Assembly (NCBI RefSeq): GCF_027622945.1
Contig: NZ_JAPZVQ010000021.1
Location: forward strand, 23,370 to 87,369
From: Glycomyces lechevalierae
Lineage (GTDB): Bacteria > Actinomycetota > Actinomycetes > Mycobacteriales > Micromonosporaceae
Direction of reading: 5' to 3'
DNA length: 64,000 nucleotides
The notes below the pieces were generated by a model, which was not told where the DNA came from, ran no database searches, and worked only from the letters and a program-made list of their open reading frames with translations. Positions 25,731 to 33,559 of the stretch are shown piece by piece (positions within the stretch are counted from its first letter, which is position 1; every line of letters begins with the position of its first letter). The translations under genes and the position numbers were made by a program.

Positions 25731-26669
25731 ATGCGTCGCACCGATCATGCCCAGCCGGATCCCAAGGACCACAAGCCTTTCAGCACCGCGATGCCTCCGG
25801 GGCGCTTGCGGCGCTTGATGTTGGCGGCCGGAGTCGCCGTCCTCTTCCTCACCGCGGCAGCCAACGGCTGCGAAGACGGCTCCGAGCCCGGCACGGGAAC
25901 CGGAACCGAGGAGGCCAGCGGCGGCGCCCCGTACAGCGCCCCGAACTCGTCACCGCAGGAAGCGAGTCGCACGCCCGCAGAAACGAGCGAGCCGCCTGAA
26001 ACCAGCGAGGTCGAGACGAGCGAGGCCGAGACCAGCGAGCCCGAAACAAGCGAGGCCGAGACCAGCGAGTCTCCCGAGCCCAGCGAAACCAACGAGGAAC
26101 CGTCCGAGGAGACCGATACGGAGGACTTCTTCTCCCAGTTCTCGTCCTTCGAGCCCGTGACCCAATCGGGAACCGGAGACAGCGTGATCGATCTGCCCGC
26201 ACCGCAGGGCATCATCACCGCGAGCCACAACGGCTCGTCGAACTTCGCCCTCAGCGTCCTCGACTCGGGCAACGCGATGTCCGAGCTGCCCATCAACGTC
26301 ATCGGCTCATATGAGGGCACCACGGCCTACGGCATGGACGAGCTCAGCGAGGACGCGGCGGCGCTGGAGATCGTCGCCGACGGCGACTGGGAGATCACCG
26401 TCGCCCCGGTGACCGACGCCCCCGAGTTCTCGGATTCCCAAGCCGCTCAGGGCGACGGGGTGTACCTGTACACCGGCGGGCCCGCCACCTGGGCGCTGTC
26501 GCACGACGGCGAGTCGAACTTCGCCATCGTCTACGTGAGCGATTCGCTCTTCGGCTCGGAGTTGCTGGTCAACGAGATCGGACCCTACGAAGGCACCGTC
26601 GCCGTCACGTCGGGCCCGGGCGTGGTGATCGTCATCGCCGACGGCGAATGGAGTCTGTCCCCGTCCTGA
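25731..26669 (+). CDS. Secreted/cell-surface protein with acidic ETSE repeat and duplicated SHxGxSNFA domain
   Basis: 312 residues, not assignable to a characterised family. Residues 22-48 are an export signal: LRRLMLAAGVAVLFLTAAANGC; Cys47 could be lipidated but the lipobox is not canonical. Residues 80-130 are low-complexity Glu/Thr/Ser/Pro with ETSE repeated about seven times, a likely cell-wall spacer. Residues 150-225 and 242-311 are two copies of one domain: ASHNGSSNFALSV...LPINVIGSYEGTTAY...IVADGDWEITV versus LSHDGESNFAIVY...LLVNEIGPYEGTVAV...VIADGEWSLS. The ATG at 25731 follows AAAGGTGG. An inverted repeat (25632-25653) sits upstream. It converges with arcA. Confidence 0.75.
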   Translation: MRRTDHAQPDPKDHKPFSTAMPPGRLRRLMLAAGVAVLFLTAAANGCEDGSEPGTGTGTEEASGGAPYSAPNSSPQEASRTPAETSEPPETSEVETSEAETSEPETSEAETSESPEPSETNEEPSEETDTEDFFSQFSSFEPVTQSGTGDSVIDLPAPQGIITASHNGSSNFALSVLDSGNAMSELPINVIGSYEGTTAYGMDELSEDAAALEIVADGDWEITVAPVTDAPEFSDSQAAQGDGVYLYTGGPATWALSHDGESNFAIVYVSDSLFGSELLVNEIGPYEGTVAVTSGPGVVIVIADGEWSLSPS

Positions 26670-26680
26670 GCCGAGCCGGT

Positions 26681-27901
26681 TCAGCCTCCCAGCGGGCTCC
26701 GGGCGGACGGACACGACATGCACCGCGGGCCGCCTCGGCCGCTGCCGAGTTCGGAACCGGGGATCGTGAGGACCTTGATGCCCGCGCGCTCGAGGCGCGC
26801 GTTCGTGACCGTGTTGCGCTCGTACGCGACCGCCAAACCGGGCGCGAGGGCCAGGGTGTTGTTGCCGTCGTCCCACTGCTCGCGTTCGGCCGTCACCACG
26901 TCGCGCGCGCCGGTGTGGATGATCTCGATCCGATCCACGCCGATCGCCTCGGCCGCCGCGTCCAGGAACCGCCGCGGCCCTTCGATGTCGAGCGTCGCGC
27001 CGCCGTCGGCGCTGGTGAGTGTGTACGCCTCCAGGCGCTCTTCGGCCGGCGCGTACATGACCATGCGGTCGCGGTCGACCATCGTGCACACCGTGTCCAG
27101 GTGCATCGTCGCCCGCCGCTGCGCGATCGGGACGACCAGCACCGTGTGGATCCGGCCCCGCCCGAACGCCTTGCGCGCCAAGCGCTCCGCGCCCGCGGGA
27201 GTGGTGCGCTCGCCGACGCCCACGGCCAGCACGCCCGGCGCCAGCGCCAGCACGTCCCCGCCCTCCAGGTGCTCCAGCGAGGGGTCGTACAGCTTCGGCA
27301 CGGCCGCGAACCGCGGGTGGTGGTGGTAGATCAGGCCCGTCAGCGTCGTCTCGCGCCGCCGCGCTGGCATCGCCAGGCTGGTCACGGCCACCGCGTCGCC
27401 GATCCACACCGCGGAGTCGCGGGTGAACATCATGTTCGGCAGCGGGTCGATCACGAACTCGGTGGGGCGCATCATCTTGTGCCGCAGCGAAGACGAGGAG
27501 CCGAACTCCTCTTTCGTCAAGCCCTCCACCAGGACCGCCGCGAGGCGCTCCGGTTCCAGGTCCGCGAGATACGCCGCGAGCTCGCGTCCGAGGGTCTGCC
27601 CCAGGCGCGGATCGGCCGTCACCGAGACGCTCACCGCCTCGCGCGCCTCCGGCAGCTCCAGGCACTCCGCGAGCAGCGCGCCCACGTACAGGACCTCGAC
27701 GCCGTGCTCGAGGAGCGTGCCCGCGAACCGGTCGTGCTCGGCCTGAGCCCGCTCCACCCAAGGGATCCCGTCGAACAGCAGCGCCCCGTTGTTGCGCGGG
27801 GTCAAGCGGCGCAGCTCACCCCCGGGGCGGTGGAGCACGACGCTGCGCAGGCGCCCCACCTCGGAATCGACACCGAAAGCAGGCGCGTCATCAGCACTCA
27901 T
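26681..27901 (-). CDS. arcA: Arginine deiminase
   Basis: A 406-residue guanidino-modifying enzyme converting arginine to citrulline and ammonia. The nucleophilic Cys is in GRGGPRCMSCP near the C-terminus; other active-site motifs are FTRDSAVWIGDAV, EGGDVLALAPGVL and HLDTVCTMVDRD. The N-terminus GVDSEVGRLRSVVLHRPGGEL is typical. No ornithine carbamoyltransferase, carbamate kinase or antiporter gene is adjacent, so the enzyme stands alone and may serve arginine breakdown without the usual arc operon. Length is right for the family. Confidence 0.93.
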   Translation of the reverse strand: MSADDAPAFGVDSEVGRLRSVVLHRPGGELRRLTPRNNGALLFDGIPWVERAQAEHDRFAGTLLEHGVEVLYVGALLAECLELPEAREAVSVSVTADPRLGQTLGRELAAYLADLEPERLAAVLVEGLTKEEFGSSSSLRHKMMRPTEFVIDPLPNMMFTRDSAVWIGDAVAVTSLAMPARRRETTLTGLIYHHHPRFAAVPKLYDPSLEHLEGGDVLALAPGVLAVGVGERTTPAGAERLARKAFGRGRIHTVLVVPIAQRRATMHLDTVCTMVDRDRMVMYAPAEERLEAYTLTSADGGATLDIEGPRRFLDAAAEAIGVDRIEIIHTGARDVVTAEREQWDDGNNTLALAPGLAVAYERNTVTNARLERAGIKVLTIPGSELGSGRGGPRCMSCPSARSPLGG

Positions 27902-27992
27902 GATCTGAGGGTAGACGCGCGGGGGACGAAGATCAACTTATCTCTGTTAACGTGGACAGACTGAGCGTTACGACTACCCCCGGGACGCCCAA

Positions 27993-28454
27993 TTGACGCA
28001 ACTCGAACTCGTCATCCCGCTTCGGGCCTCCGCGCCCGGACCCGATGGCAGGAGGCTGGATCCGGCGCTGGCCCCCTGGCGCACCGCCGTCACCGCCAGC
28101 GCCGACGCCTGCCTGCTGCTCGCGGCCGACACGCGGATCGTGGCCGTCTCCCGCGCCGCCCGGCGCGTGCTCGGTTTCGGTCCGGCGGTGGAGATCGACA
28201 TGCCGCGGTTCCTGGACGCGGGCATCCGCTTCCTCGACTTCACGGCCGGCGCGCACCCGCTCGTCGACTCCGAGCTCGCCCGGCTCGCGCCCGTCCAGAC
28301 GCTGCAGACCGACGCGCTCGAACGCAGTCTCATGCGAATCGAGCACCGCGGCGTGCACCGCACGTTCGACGTGACGTCCTCGCCGCTCCACTCGCCGCCG
28401 CGCCTCGACGCGGTCGGCTCGCTGACGTTCATGACCCCGATGGGACCCGCGTGA
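27993..28454 (+). CDS. PAS-like domain protein
   Basis: About 153 residues with a central PAS-like core: ADACLLLAADTRIVAVSRAARRVLGF, then DAGIRFLDFTAGA and a C-terminal strand LDAVGSLTFMTPMG. The initiator appears to be TTG at 27993, as no ATG or GTG lies near; the gene overlaps nothing and ends just before the MarR gene. Actinomycete homologues are small stand-alone PAS proteins associated with transcription control. Ligand or partner unknown. It could begin slightly differently, since no ribosome-binding site is seen. Confidence 0.62.
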   Translation: MTQLELVIPLRASAPGPDGRRLDPALAPWRTAVTASADACLLLAADTRIVAVSRAARRVLGFGPAVEIDMPRFLDAGIRFLDFTAGAHPLVDSELARLAPVQTLQTDALERSLMRIEHRGVHRTFDVTSSPLHSPPRLDAVGSLTFMTPMGPA

Positions 28455-28467
28455 GCGTCGTCCGCGT

Positions 28468-28932
28468 TCAGTCGTGACGGCGGGCTTCGCGGCGCGCGAG
28501 CGCCTGCCCTGAGGGGAAGGCGTTCGCGAACTGGCGCAACAGGTCCAGGGTCTCGTCGAGCGGTCCGCCCGCGGTGAGTTCGTCGATCGTGTCGTGCAGG
28601 CGCTCCTCGATCTCCTTGACGCGGGCGGCGGTGTCGCGGCCGGTCTCGGTGAGGGTCAAGGTGATCCATCTGCGGTCGTCCGGGTCGGCTTCGCGGTGGA
28701 CGAGGCCGGCGGCGACGAGGCGGTCGACGAGGCGTGAGGGGCTGCCGCCGGTCTCGCAGACCAGGAGTTCGCCGAGGCCTTGGAGGGTGAGCGGGGCGTG
28801 GTCGGCGAGGACCCGCACGACTTCACCCTGGGAGGGGGTGAGGCCGAGCGGGCGCAGTTCGGCCGCGAGCAGCCGGTTGCCTTCGCGTTGGATCGCGAGG
28901 ACGAGGTAGCGGAATGCTTCAGCTCGGCGCAT
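28468..28932 (-). CDS. MarR-family transcriptional regulator
   Basis: A 154-residue MarR protein: helix LAAELRPLGLTPSQGEVVRVL, recognition helix ETGGSPSRLVDRLVAAGLVHREADPDDRRWITLTLTE with the DDRR wing, and a C-terminal dimerisation helix. The start at 28930-28932 lies inside the 3' end of the metallo-hydrolase gene (14-base overlap); a second ATG nine bases upstream is also in frame. It is the second gene of a two-gene operon, and a perfect 12-3-12 palindrome sits in front of the operon, strongly suggesting autoregulation. Confidence 0.85.
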   Translation of the reverse strand: MRRAEAFRYLVLAIQREGNRLLAAELRPLGLTPSQGEVVRVLADHAPLTLQGLGELLVCETGGSPSRLVDRLVAAGLVHREADPDDRRWITLTLTETGRDTAARVKEIEERLHDTIDELTAGGPLDETLDLLRQFANAFPSGQALARREARRHD

Positions 28933-29812
28933 GGGACCCATTGTGAGCGGTGAGCGCGCTCTCCAGGAGGGCGGCCGCGTTCGGGTCGTGCGCGGCGAGC
29001 ACGGTGAGACCGGGGTGGTGTGCGCGCAGGGCGTTGACGTCGGCGACGGCTCGGGCCATCCGGCGCTTGTCGCCGGCGCCGGGGAGTTTCCCGGCGGCGA
29101 GGAGGTCGGCGTCGTAGGTGAGGTCGCCGACCATGAGGAGCGGCGCTCTTCCGGGGCGGCGCACGAGCATCGAGAGTGAGCCGGGGGTGTGGCCGGGGGT
29201 GGGCAGGAGGGTGAGGGCGCCGTCGCCGAAGAGGTCGAGGCCGGTGGTGAACGGGGCGAGTTCGGGCTCGGCGAGAGGTTCGTAATCGACGGGTCGCCAG
29301 TTGAGGCCGGGCAGGTCGATGTGGGAGCGGAGGAGGCCGCGCGCTTCGGGGAGGGGTTTGGCGAGCGAGTCCCATTCGGGGCGGCTGAGGAGGAGTTCGG
29401 TGCTGCGGCCGAGCTCGCGGAGGCCGCCGATGTGGTCTTGGTGGAGGTGGGAGATGACGGCCTTGTCGACGTCGGCGGCGCGGTAGCCGAGCTGGGCGAG
29501 TCGGGCGGTGAGGGTGTCGTCGGCGCCGATGTCGAACTTGGCGAGGCGGGAGTAGATGAGTCCGAGGGGTCCGGAGGGGAAGTAGGCGGGGTCGGTGACG
29601 GAGGCGCGGTCCTGTCCGGTGTCGAAGAGGACGAGCCCGTCGCGGTGCTCGACGACGTAGACGTTGATGGGCCGGGGCGCGGTCCACCGGGTGGAGGTGA
29701 GCAGCCAGAAGTAGGTGTTCTTCCAGGTGGGGCCCACGTGTTCGGGGCGGATCGCGACGGATCCGGTGCTGATGGCGGCGACGCGGGCGATGGGGTCGGG
29801 CTGCGTTTCCAT
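28919..29812 (-). CDS. Metallo-beta-lactamase-fold hydrolase (AHL-lactonase-like)
   Basis: A 297-residue MBL-fold protein. The metal motif is SHLHQDHIGGL (HxHxDH), followed by TPGHTPGSLSM, VGDLTYDAD and a late AAHDPNA His, the complete dizinc pattern. VLFDTGQD and the length resemble N-acyl homoserine lactonase/quorum-quenching lactonases, though phosphotriesterase-like or other esterases are possible. GAGGAG lies five bases before the ATG at 29810-29812. It is the first gene of an operon with marR and is probably induced by its own substrate through that repressor. Confidence 0.82.
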   Translation of the reverse strand: METQPDPIARVAAISTGSVAIRPEHVGPTWKNTYFWLLTSTRWTAPRPINVYVVEHRDGLVLFDTGQDRASVTDPAYFPSGPLGLIYSRLAKFDIGADDTLTARLAQLGYRAADVDKAVISHLHQDHIGGLRELGRSTELLLSRPEWDSLAKPLPEARGLLRSHIDLPGLNWRPVDYEPLAEPELAPFTTGLDLFGDGALTLLPTPGHTPGSLSMLVRRPGRAPLLMVGDLTYDADLLAAGKLPGAGDKRRMARAVADVNALRAHHPGLTVLAAHDPNAAALLESALTAHNGSHAPS

Positions 29813-29829
29813 GGAGACTCCTCGAATAA

Positions 29830-29856
29830 ATGTCGTGTAATTAGATTACACGACAT
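29830..29856. promoter_or_regulatory. MarR operator, perfect 12-3-12 inverted repeat
   Basis: ATGTCGTGTAAT and ATTACACGACAT flank the three bases TAG (29830-29841, 29842-29844, 29845-29856). It begins 17 bases upstream of the metallo-hydrolase start and covers the only place a promoter for the operon could be. Its AT-rich sequence contrasts with the surrounding DNA. Confidence 0.8.
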
Positions 29857-29922
29857 CTCATTGTCGCGACTGAAGCATGAGACAGGTCACCATCGAAATC
29901 GCCGACCCGCGGTCGGCGCCGG

Positions 29923-31827
29923 TCAGTCGGCGTTGAGGTCGTAGACCACGGCCGTGTCCGTGCGCTCCACCTCGACCCCGTACGGGTCCAGCTCGGTGTC
30001 CATGCCCGCCCAGTCGCTCCCCGGCAGCGAACCCGGGAGGACCACCACGGTCTCGATCCCGGCCTCGCGCAGGGACGTGATCGCGTCCTCGCCCGGGAAG
30101 CCCATCGACATCGACCGGATCCCCGCCTGCTCGTCGGGCGTGAACGCCGCGACGCCGTTCGCGACCTCCGGGAAGCCGTCGAGGCTCCAGTACTGGACCT
30201 TCGTGTCGTTCCCGCCCGCGGGCAGGAACAGCACCGGGCCCTCCAGTTCGGACATGTCGACCGGGGCCTCCGGCACCTCCGCGTACGGCGCGACGGTCAG
30301 CCCCTCCCAAAGGACCAGGCCGATCGGCAGGAACAGCAGCGCGTGCACCCGCTTGGGCGCCTTCACCTTCAGGCGCTTGTCCACACGGGCGCGGTGCGAG
30401 AGGTCGTCCGCCTCGTCGGCGATCCGCGTCAGCGTCCCCGCCGCGAGCACCGCCAGGATCAACGTCAGGTAGATCGCCAGGCGGCCCGGCGTGCGGATCG
30501 CGTCCCAGCCCGGCGCGTACTCGTACAGCAGCGCCCACGCCCACGAGCCGTCGTCGAGGAAGTTGGGGCCCATGGCGATCGCGAACACGACGGCGCCGCC
30601 GAGCGCGAGCCAGACCCGCTGCCACCCCGTCCAGCACGACCACACCAGGCCCGCCAGCGCCAGCGCCGCCAGCGTGAAGCCGACCAGCAGTGCCTGCTCG
30701 GGAGCCCACGTCAACTCCGCGCGCGCCGCCTCGTGCGCCGCGCCCCACACGCGCGACTCCTGCGGCGCGATGATGAAGCTCTGCCAAGTCGGGCTGAACC
30801 AGCTGATGTACTCGGCGTCGCGCACCGCCTCGGGGTAGGCGCTCGCGACCACGGCATGCTTGTCCGCGATCCACAGCACCCCGAGGCTGAACACGGAGCC
30901 GCCGATGCCGTTGGCGGCCAAGGTCTGCCAGCGCAGGCGCGGCCGCTTGGCCAGCCAGTGGAGCCCGACGACGACGCCGATGCCGAGCAGCAGGTACACG
31001 AACGGGATGCCGAGGCCGGCGCCGATCGCGAACTGCCACAGGGCGGTGAGCCAGCCGGCGAGGATCCAGCCGGGGCGCTGGCGCTCCGGTTTGAACCCGC
31101 CGCGCAGGGAGTAGCCGTGGCCGCGGGCGAGCATCGCGAGGGCGAGCGCGATGCCGCCGCTGGAGAGCACCTGCAGGTGCCCGGCCTGGCCGAGTTTCCA
31201 AGGGGCGTAAGCGAAGGCGGCGGCGCCGACGGCCGAGCCGGCTACGCGGGCGCCGAGCTGGCGCAGGAGGGCGTACGCGCCGAGGAAGGCGAGGGCGAAC
31301 GTGGCGATGTAGAGCACGTTGTAGACGACGAGCGCGCTGGTGGGGCTGGTGATGAGGAGCGCGGCCGGCGCGTAGCCCATGAGGGTGTCGGTGAAGAGGT
31401 ACGCGTCGTCGAGGGGCCAGAAGCTGTTGGTGTCCCAGATCCCGGCGGGGTTCTCGCGGAGGGCGTGGCCGACCCAGCCGAGGATGTAGGTGAGGAGGAG
31501 CGGGTCGCCGGTGTCGTGGGGGATGCGGTCGTCGAGATGCTTGGCGAGGGGCCAGGTCATGGCGAGGGCGAGGAGGACGCTGGTGAGCCCGGCGATGGTC
31601 CATTCGCTGCGGGCGGCGCGGCGCAGGGCGCGGCCGAGGGCGCGCAGGCGGCCCGGCTTGACGGTCTCGGGCGGGTCCTCGCCGCCGGCGAAGCGCTGCC
31701 AGCGTTCGTGGTCGCGGATGCTGCTGTCGCCGGTGCCGGTCCGGGGGACCTCGTCCGCGGGGCGCGCGGGCGGGGTGGCCTCGGGCTCGCGCTCGGCGGG
31801 CTCGGTGTCGGGCTTGGTCGTCGCCAT
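29923..31827 (-). CDS. Multi-pass membrane protein, GT-C-like
   Basis: About 634 residues with roughly ten predicted membrane helices (for example WTIAGLTSVLLALAMTWPLA and LLVGFTLAALALAGLVWSC) and a soluble extracellular C-terminal domain (residues about 500-634). An early extracytoplasmic loop contains HDTGDPLLLTYILGWVGHAL, where GT-C glycosyltransferases usually have Asp-containing catalytic loops, so a polyprenol-phosphate-sugar-dependent transferase is possible. The ATG at 31825-31827 (MATTKPD) is a working start; a GTG at 31858-31860 is an alternative. It is followed by the MarR operator region of the next operon. Substrate unrecognised. Confidence 0.68.
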   Translation of the reverse strand: MATTKPDTEPAEREPEATPPARPADEVPRTGTGDSSIRDHERWQRFAGGEDPPETVKPGRLRALGRALRRAARSEWTIAGLTSVLLALAMTWPLAKHLDDRIPHDTGDPLLLTYILGWVGHALRENPAGIWDTNSFWPLDDAYLFTDTLMGYAPAALLITSPTSALVVYNVLYIATFALAFLGAYALLRQLGARVAGSAVGAAAFAYAPWKLGQAGHLQVLSSGGIALALAMLARGHGYSLRGGFKPERQRPGWILAGWLTALWQFAIGAGLGIPFVYLLLGIGVVVGLHWLAKRPRLRWQTLAANGIGGSVFSLGVLWIADKHAVVASAYPEAVRDAEYISWFSPTWQSFIIAPQESRVWGAAHEAARAELTWAPEQALLVGFTLAALALAGLVWSCWTGWQRVWLALGGAVVFAIAMGPNFLDDGSWAWALLYEYAPGWDAIRTPGRLAIYLTLILAVLAAGTLTRIADEADDLSHRARVDKRLKVKAPKRVHALLFLPIGLVLWEGLTVAPYAEVPEAPVDMSELEGPVLFLPAGGNDTKVQYWSLDGFPEVANGVAAFTPDEQAGIRSMSMGFPGEDAITSLREAGIETVVVLPGSLPGSDWAGMDTELDPYGVEVERTDTAVVYDLNAD

Positions 31828-32048
31828 GGGGTTCTCGCGGTCCTCGCTCGGTGCTGTCACGGACATCCTACGGACGGGCGCGCCGCCCGGTACGGGCGCA
31901 TGAGGACGGATCGCGGGCGCGGCGGCGGATTCGGGGCGGGCGGGGCCGTCACCTTTCCCGGGGCCGCTCGTTGAACGGTGTTGAGACCTGATTCGCGCTG
32001 AGGATCCGGTCGTCATCCGGTCGAAGACGCAGTTGGAGAGACGCAAGC

Positions 32049-32990
32049 ATGGGAATTCACACCACGAAGCCCGGTAAGCAGTCCCGGGCCCAGACGCGTC
32101 CTCCGCTGCCGTACCCGGTGAACGACGGCCGGCTCGCGCCCGCGATCCAGGAGGCCATGGACCGGCGCGCGCACCGGCGGAAGTCGCGCCTGGCCGCCAT
32201 CTCGGCGGCCTCGATGCTCGCGGTCGGCGGCGCTGCCGGGGTGAGCATCGCGACGGCGGACGAGCCGGAGTCGGGGAGCGACAGCGAGGTCGTGTTCAGC
32301 GGCGACTGCGGCACGCTCGGCCTGGTCTCGGCGTCCTCGGCCCCTGACGCCGCGGAGCTGACGGTCGAGCAGGGCTCGCAGGTGCGGTACAGCAACGACC
32401 TGGGCACCGACGCGAAACTGTATGTGGGCGACGAGGTCTACGAGATCAGCCCGGACTCGAGCCAGGTGTTCGAGATGAACCGCTCGGCCGAGGTCGCGAT
32501 GGTCCCGAACTGCCACGGGCTGTTCGCCGAGTACGAGTCGGCGCAGGTGCACGTGGTCGAGGCCCAGTCCGATGAGCAGGAGAACGAGGACGAGTCCGCC
32601 GGGGACGTGCAGCTGCCCGCGACCGGCGGCGACGACGAGGACGAAGCGCCCCAGGACGACCCGCAGGACCACGGCTCGGGCGTCTCCGACGGTGCCGGCG
32701 AGGCCCAGCAGGGCCCGGACGCCGCGGACCCCGACGCCGAGGACCCGGCCGCCGCTGCAGAGGAGCCCGCGGTCGACGAAGAGGTGAACGCGTTCGGTCC
32801 GCCGCCGTCGAGCGACGGCTCCGACACGGGCGCCGACACCCCGGCCGTCGATGAAGAGGTCGTCGCGGTCGACCCGAAGGCCGTGGCCGACGGCGCGAAC
32901 GGACTGCTCGCGCTCCTGGCCATCATCTGCCTGGTGGGTGTGGCCGCCGCGGTCACGCGCACCCTCCTCAAACAGCGGGCGACGGCATGA
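32049..32990 (+). CDS. Cell-surface protein with internal LPATG motif and C-terminal anchor helix
   Basis: 313 residues, no characterised homologue recognised. A cytoplasmic lead (1-46) with HRRKSRLAA precedes an export helix (47-70). Residues 80-170 form a small beta-rich domain with Cys87, Cys155 and His156 (VPNCHGLF), possibly cupredoxin-like. LPATG occurs at residues 189-193, followed by a 90-residue acidic stretch with PAVDEEV repeated (240 and 265), then a membrane helix at 284-302 and a short basic tail LLKQRATA. The motif is far from the anchor, unlike standard sortase substrates. The ATG at 32049 starts MGIHTTKPGK. It is divergent from the membrane protein at 29923-31827. Confidence 0.72.
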   Translation: MGIHTTKPGKQSRAQTRPPLPYPVNDGRLAPAIQEAMDRRAHRRKSRLAAISAASMLAVGGAAGVSIATADEPESGSDSEVVFSGDCGTLGLVSASSAPDAAELTVEQGSQVRYSNDLGTDAKLYVGDEVYEISPDSSQVFEMNRSAEVAMVPNCHGLFAEYESAQVHVVEAQSDEQENEDESAGDVQLPATGGDDEDEAPQDDPQDHGSGVSDGAGEAQQGPDAADPDAEDPAAAAEEPAVDEEVNAFGPPPSSDGSDTGADTPAVDEEVVAVDPKAVADGANGLLALLAIICLVGVAAAVTRTLLKQRATA

Positions 32991-33244
32991 CGCCGGTCCC
33001 CGCCACGAGCCCGGCGCCGCAAGCCGCCGCGACCGCTCCCGCACACGGTTCCCCGGCCCTGGCCCACGGCGCGCAGGCGTCGCGGGCGCAGGTCCACGGC
33101 GCGCAAGTCTCGCCGTGGGTGCCGAGCGGCCGGGTGCGGAACCGGCGCGACCGGCAGCCCGCGGCCCGGTGCCTCACCGGCCCCGACCAGGCCCGCGCTT
33201 CGCGGGCCGGACGGCCGAGGCGCGGTGCGGTGGAGTCTCCGTGA
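32987..33244 (+). CDS. Short Ala/Arg/Pro-rich ORF, doubtful
   Basis: An 85-codon frame whose ATG overlaps the stop of the surface protein gene as ATGA, the arrangement used by coupled genes in this window. The product is Ala/Gln/Arg/Pro-rich with a repeated HGAQ (residues about 27 and 37) and no membrane segment or family match. Direct repeats in the DNA (CACGGCGCGCA at two places near 33066 and 33097) explain part of the composition. It may be a decayed gene or not coding; confidence is low. Confidence 0.3.
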   Translation: MTPVPATSPAPQAAATAPAHGSPALAHGAQASRAQVHGAQVSPWVPSGRVRNRRDRQPAARCLTGPDQARASRAGRPRRGAVESP

Positions 33245-33345
33245 GGCACTGCGGTTCGGGCGCTCGTTGATGGTCATTTCCTCCCCAGGTCCCACTCCGA
33301 ACGCCAGTCCCAGTGCCTCACGGCCCCGCCGATGACAGGCCAGAA

Positions 33346-33376
33346 CGAAGCGCCCGCCCCAGTGGCGGGCGCTTCG
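33346..33376. terminator. Terminator after the surface protein unit
   Basis: A perfect 13-bp stem (33346-33358 with 33364-33376) and a five-base loop. It closes the 32049-33244 unit. The remainder of the gap to 33559 holds a palindrome (33421-33434) and a promoter-like pair TTGTGG/TTTAGC (33481-33486 and 33503-33508). Confidence 0.75.
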
Positions 33377-33420
33377 CCGTTGCCGGGCGCGGACGTGCGA
33401 GAAACCTTGGAGAGAGCAGT

Positions 33421-33434
33421 ATCACCGCGGTGAT
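33421..33434. promoter_or_regulatory. 14-bp perfect palindrome upstream of the beta-lactamase-like gene
   Basis: ATCACCGCGGTGAT is a perfect palindrome located 47 bases upstream of the TTGTGG -35-like box of the beta-lactamase-like gene. It could be an operator or activator site; no adjacent regulator is known to bind it. Confidence 0.4.
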
Positions 33435-33559
33435 CCAGGCGGTGTTGTGCAACCGTTACTGAACTCTCAATCAACCCTGCTTGTGGTTGCTTCGAAGACT
33501 GCTTTAGCGTGGGCCGCAGCATTTCATTCGCGCCCCCGCACCGAAGTCAGGTTCCTGCT

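Noticed and set aside
26681..27901. Full arginine deiminase operon
   Set aside because: No carbamate kinase, ornithine carbamoyltransferase or antiporter gene is next to arcA.
32987..33244. Class F sortase partner for the LPATG protein
   Set aside because: The coupled short frame has no TLxTC catalytic motif or sortase fold; it cannot be supported as a sortase.
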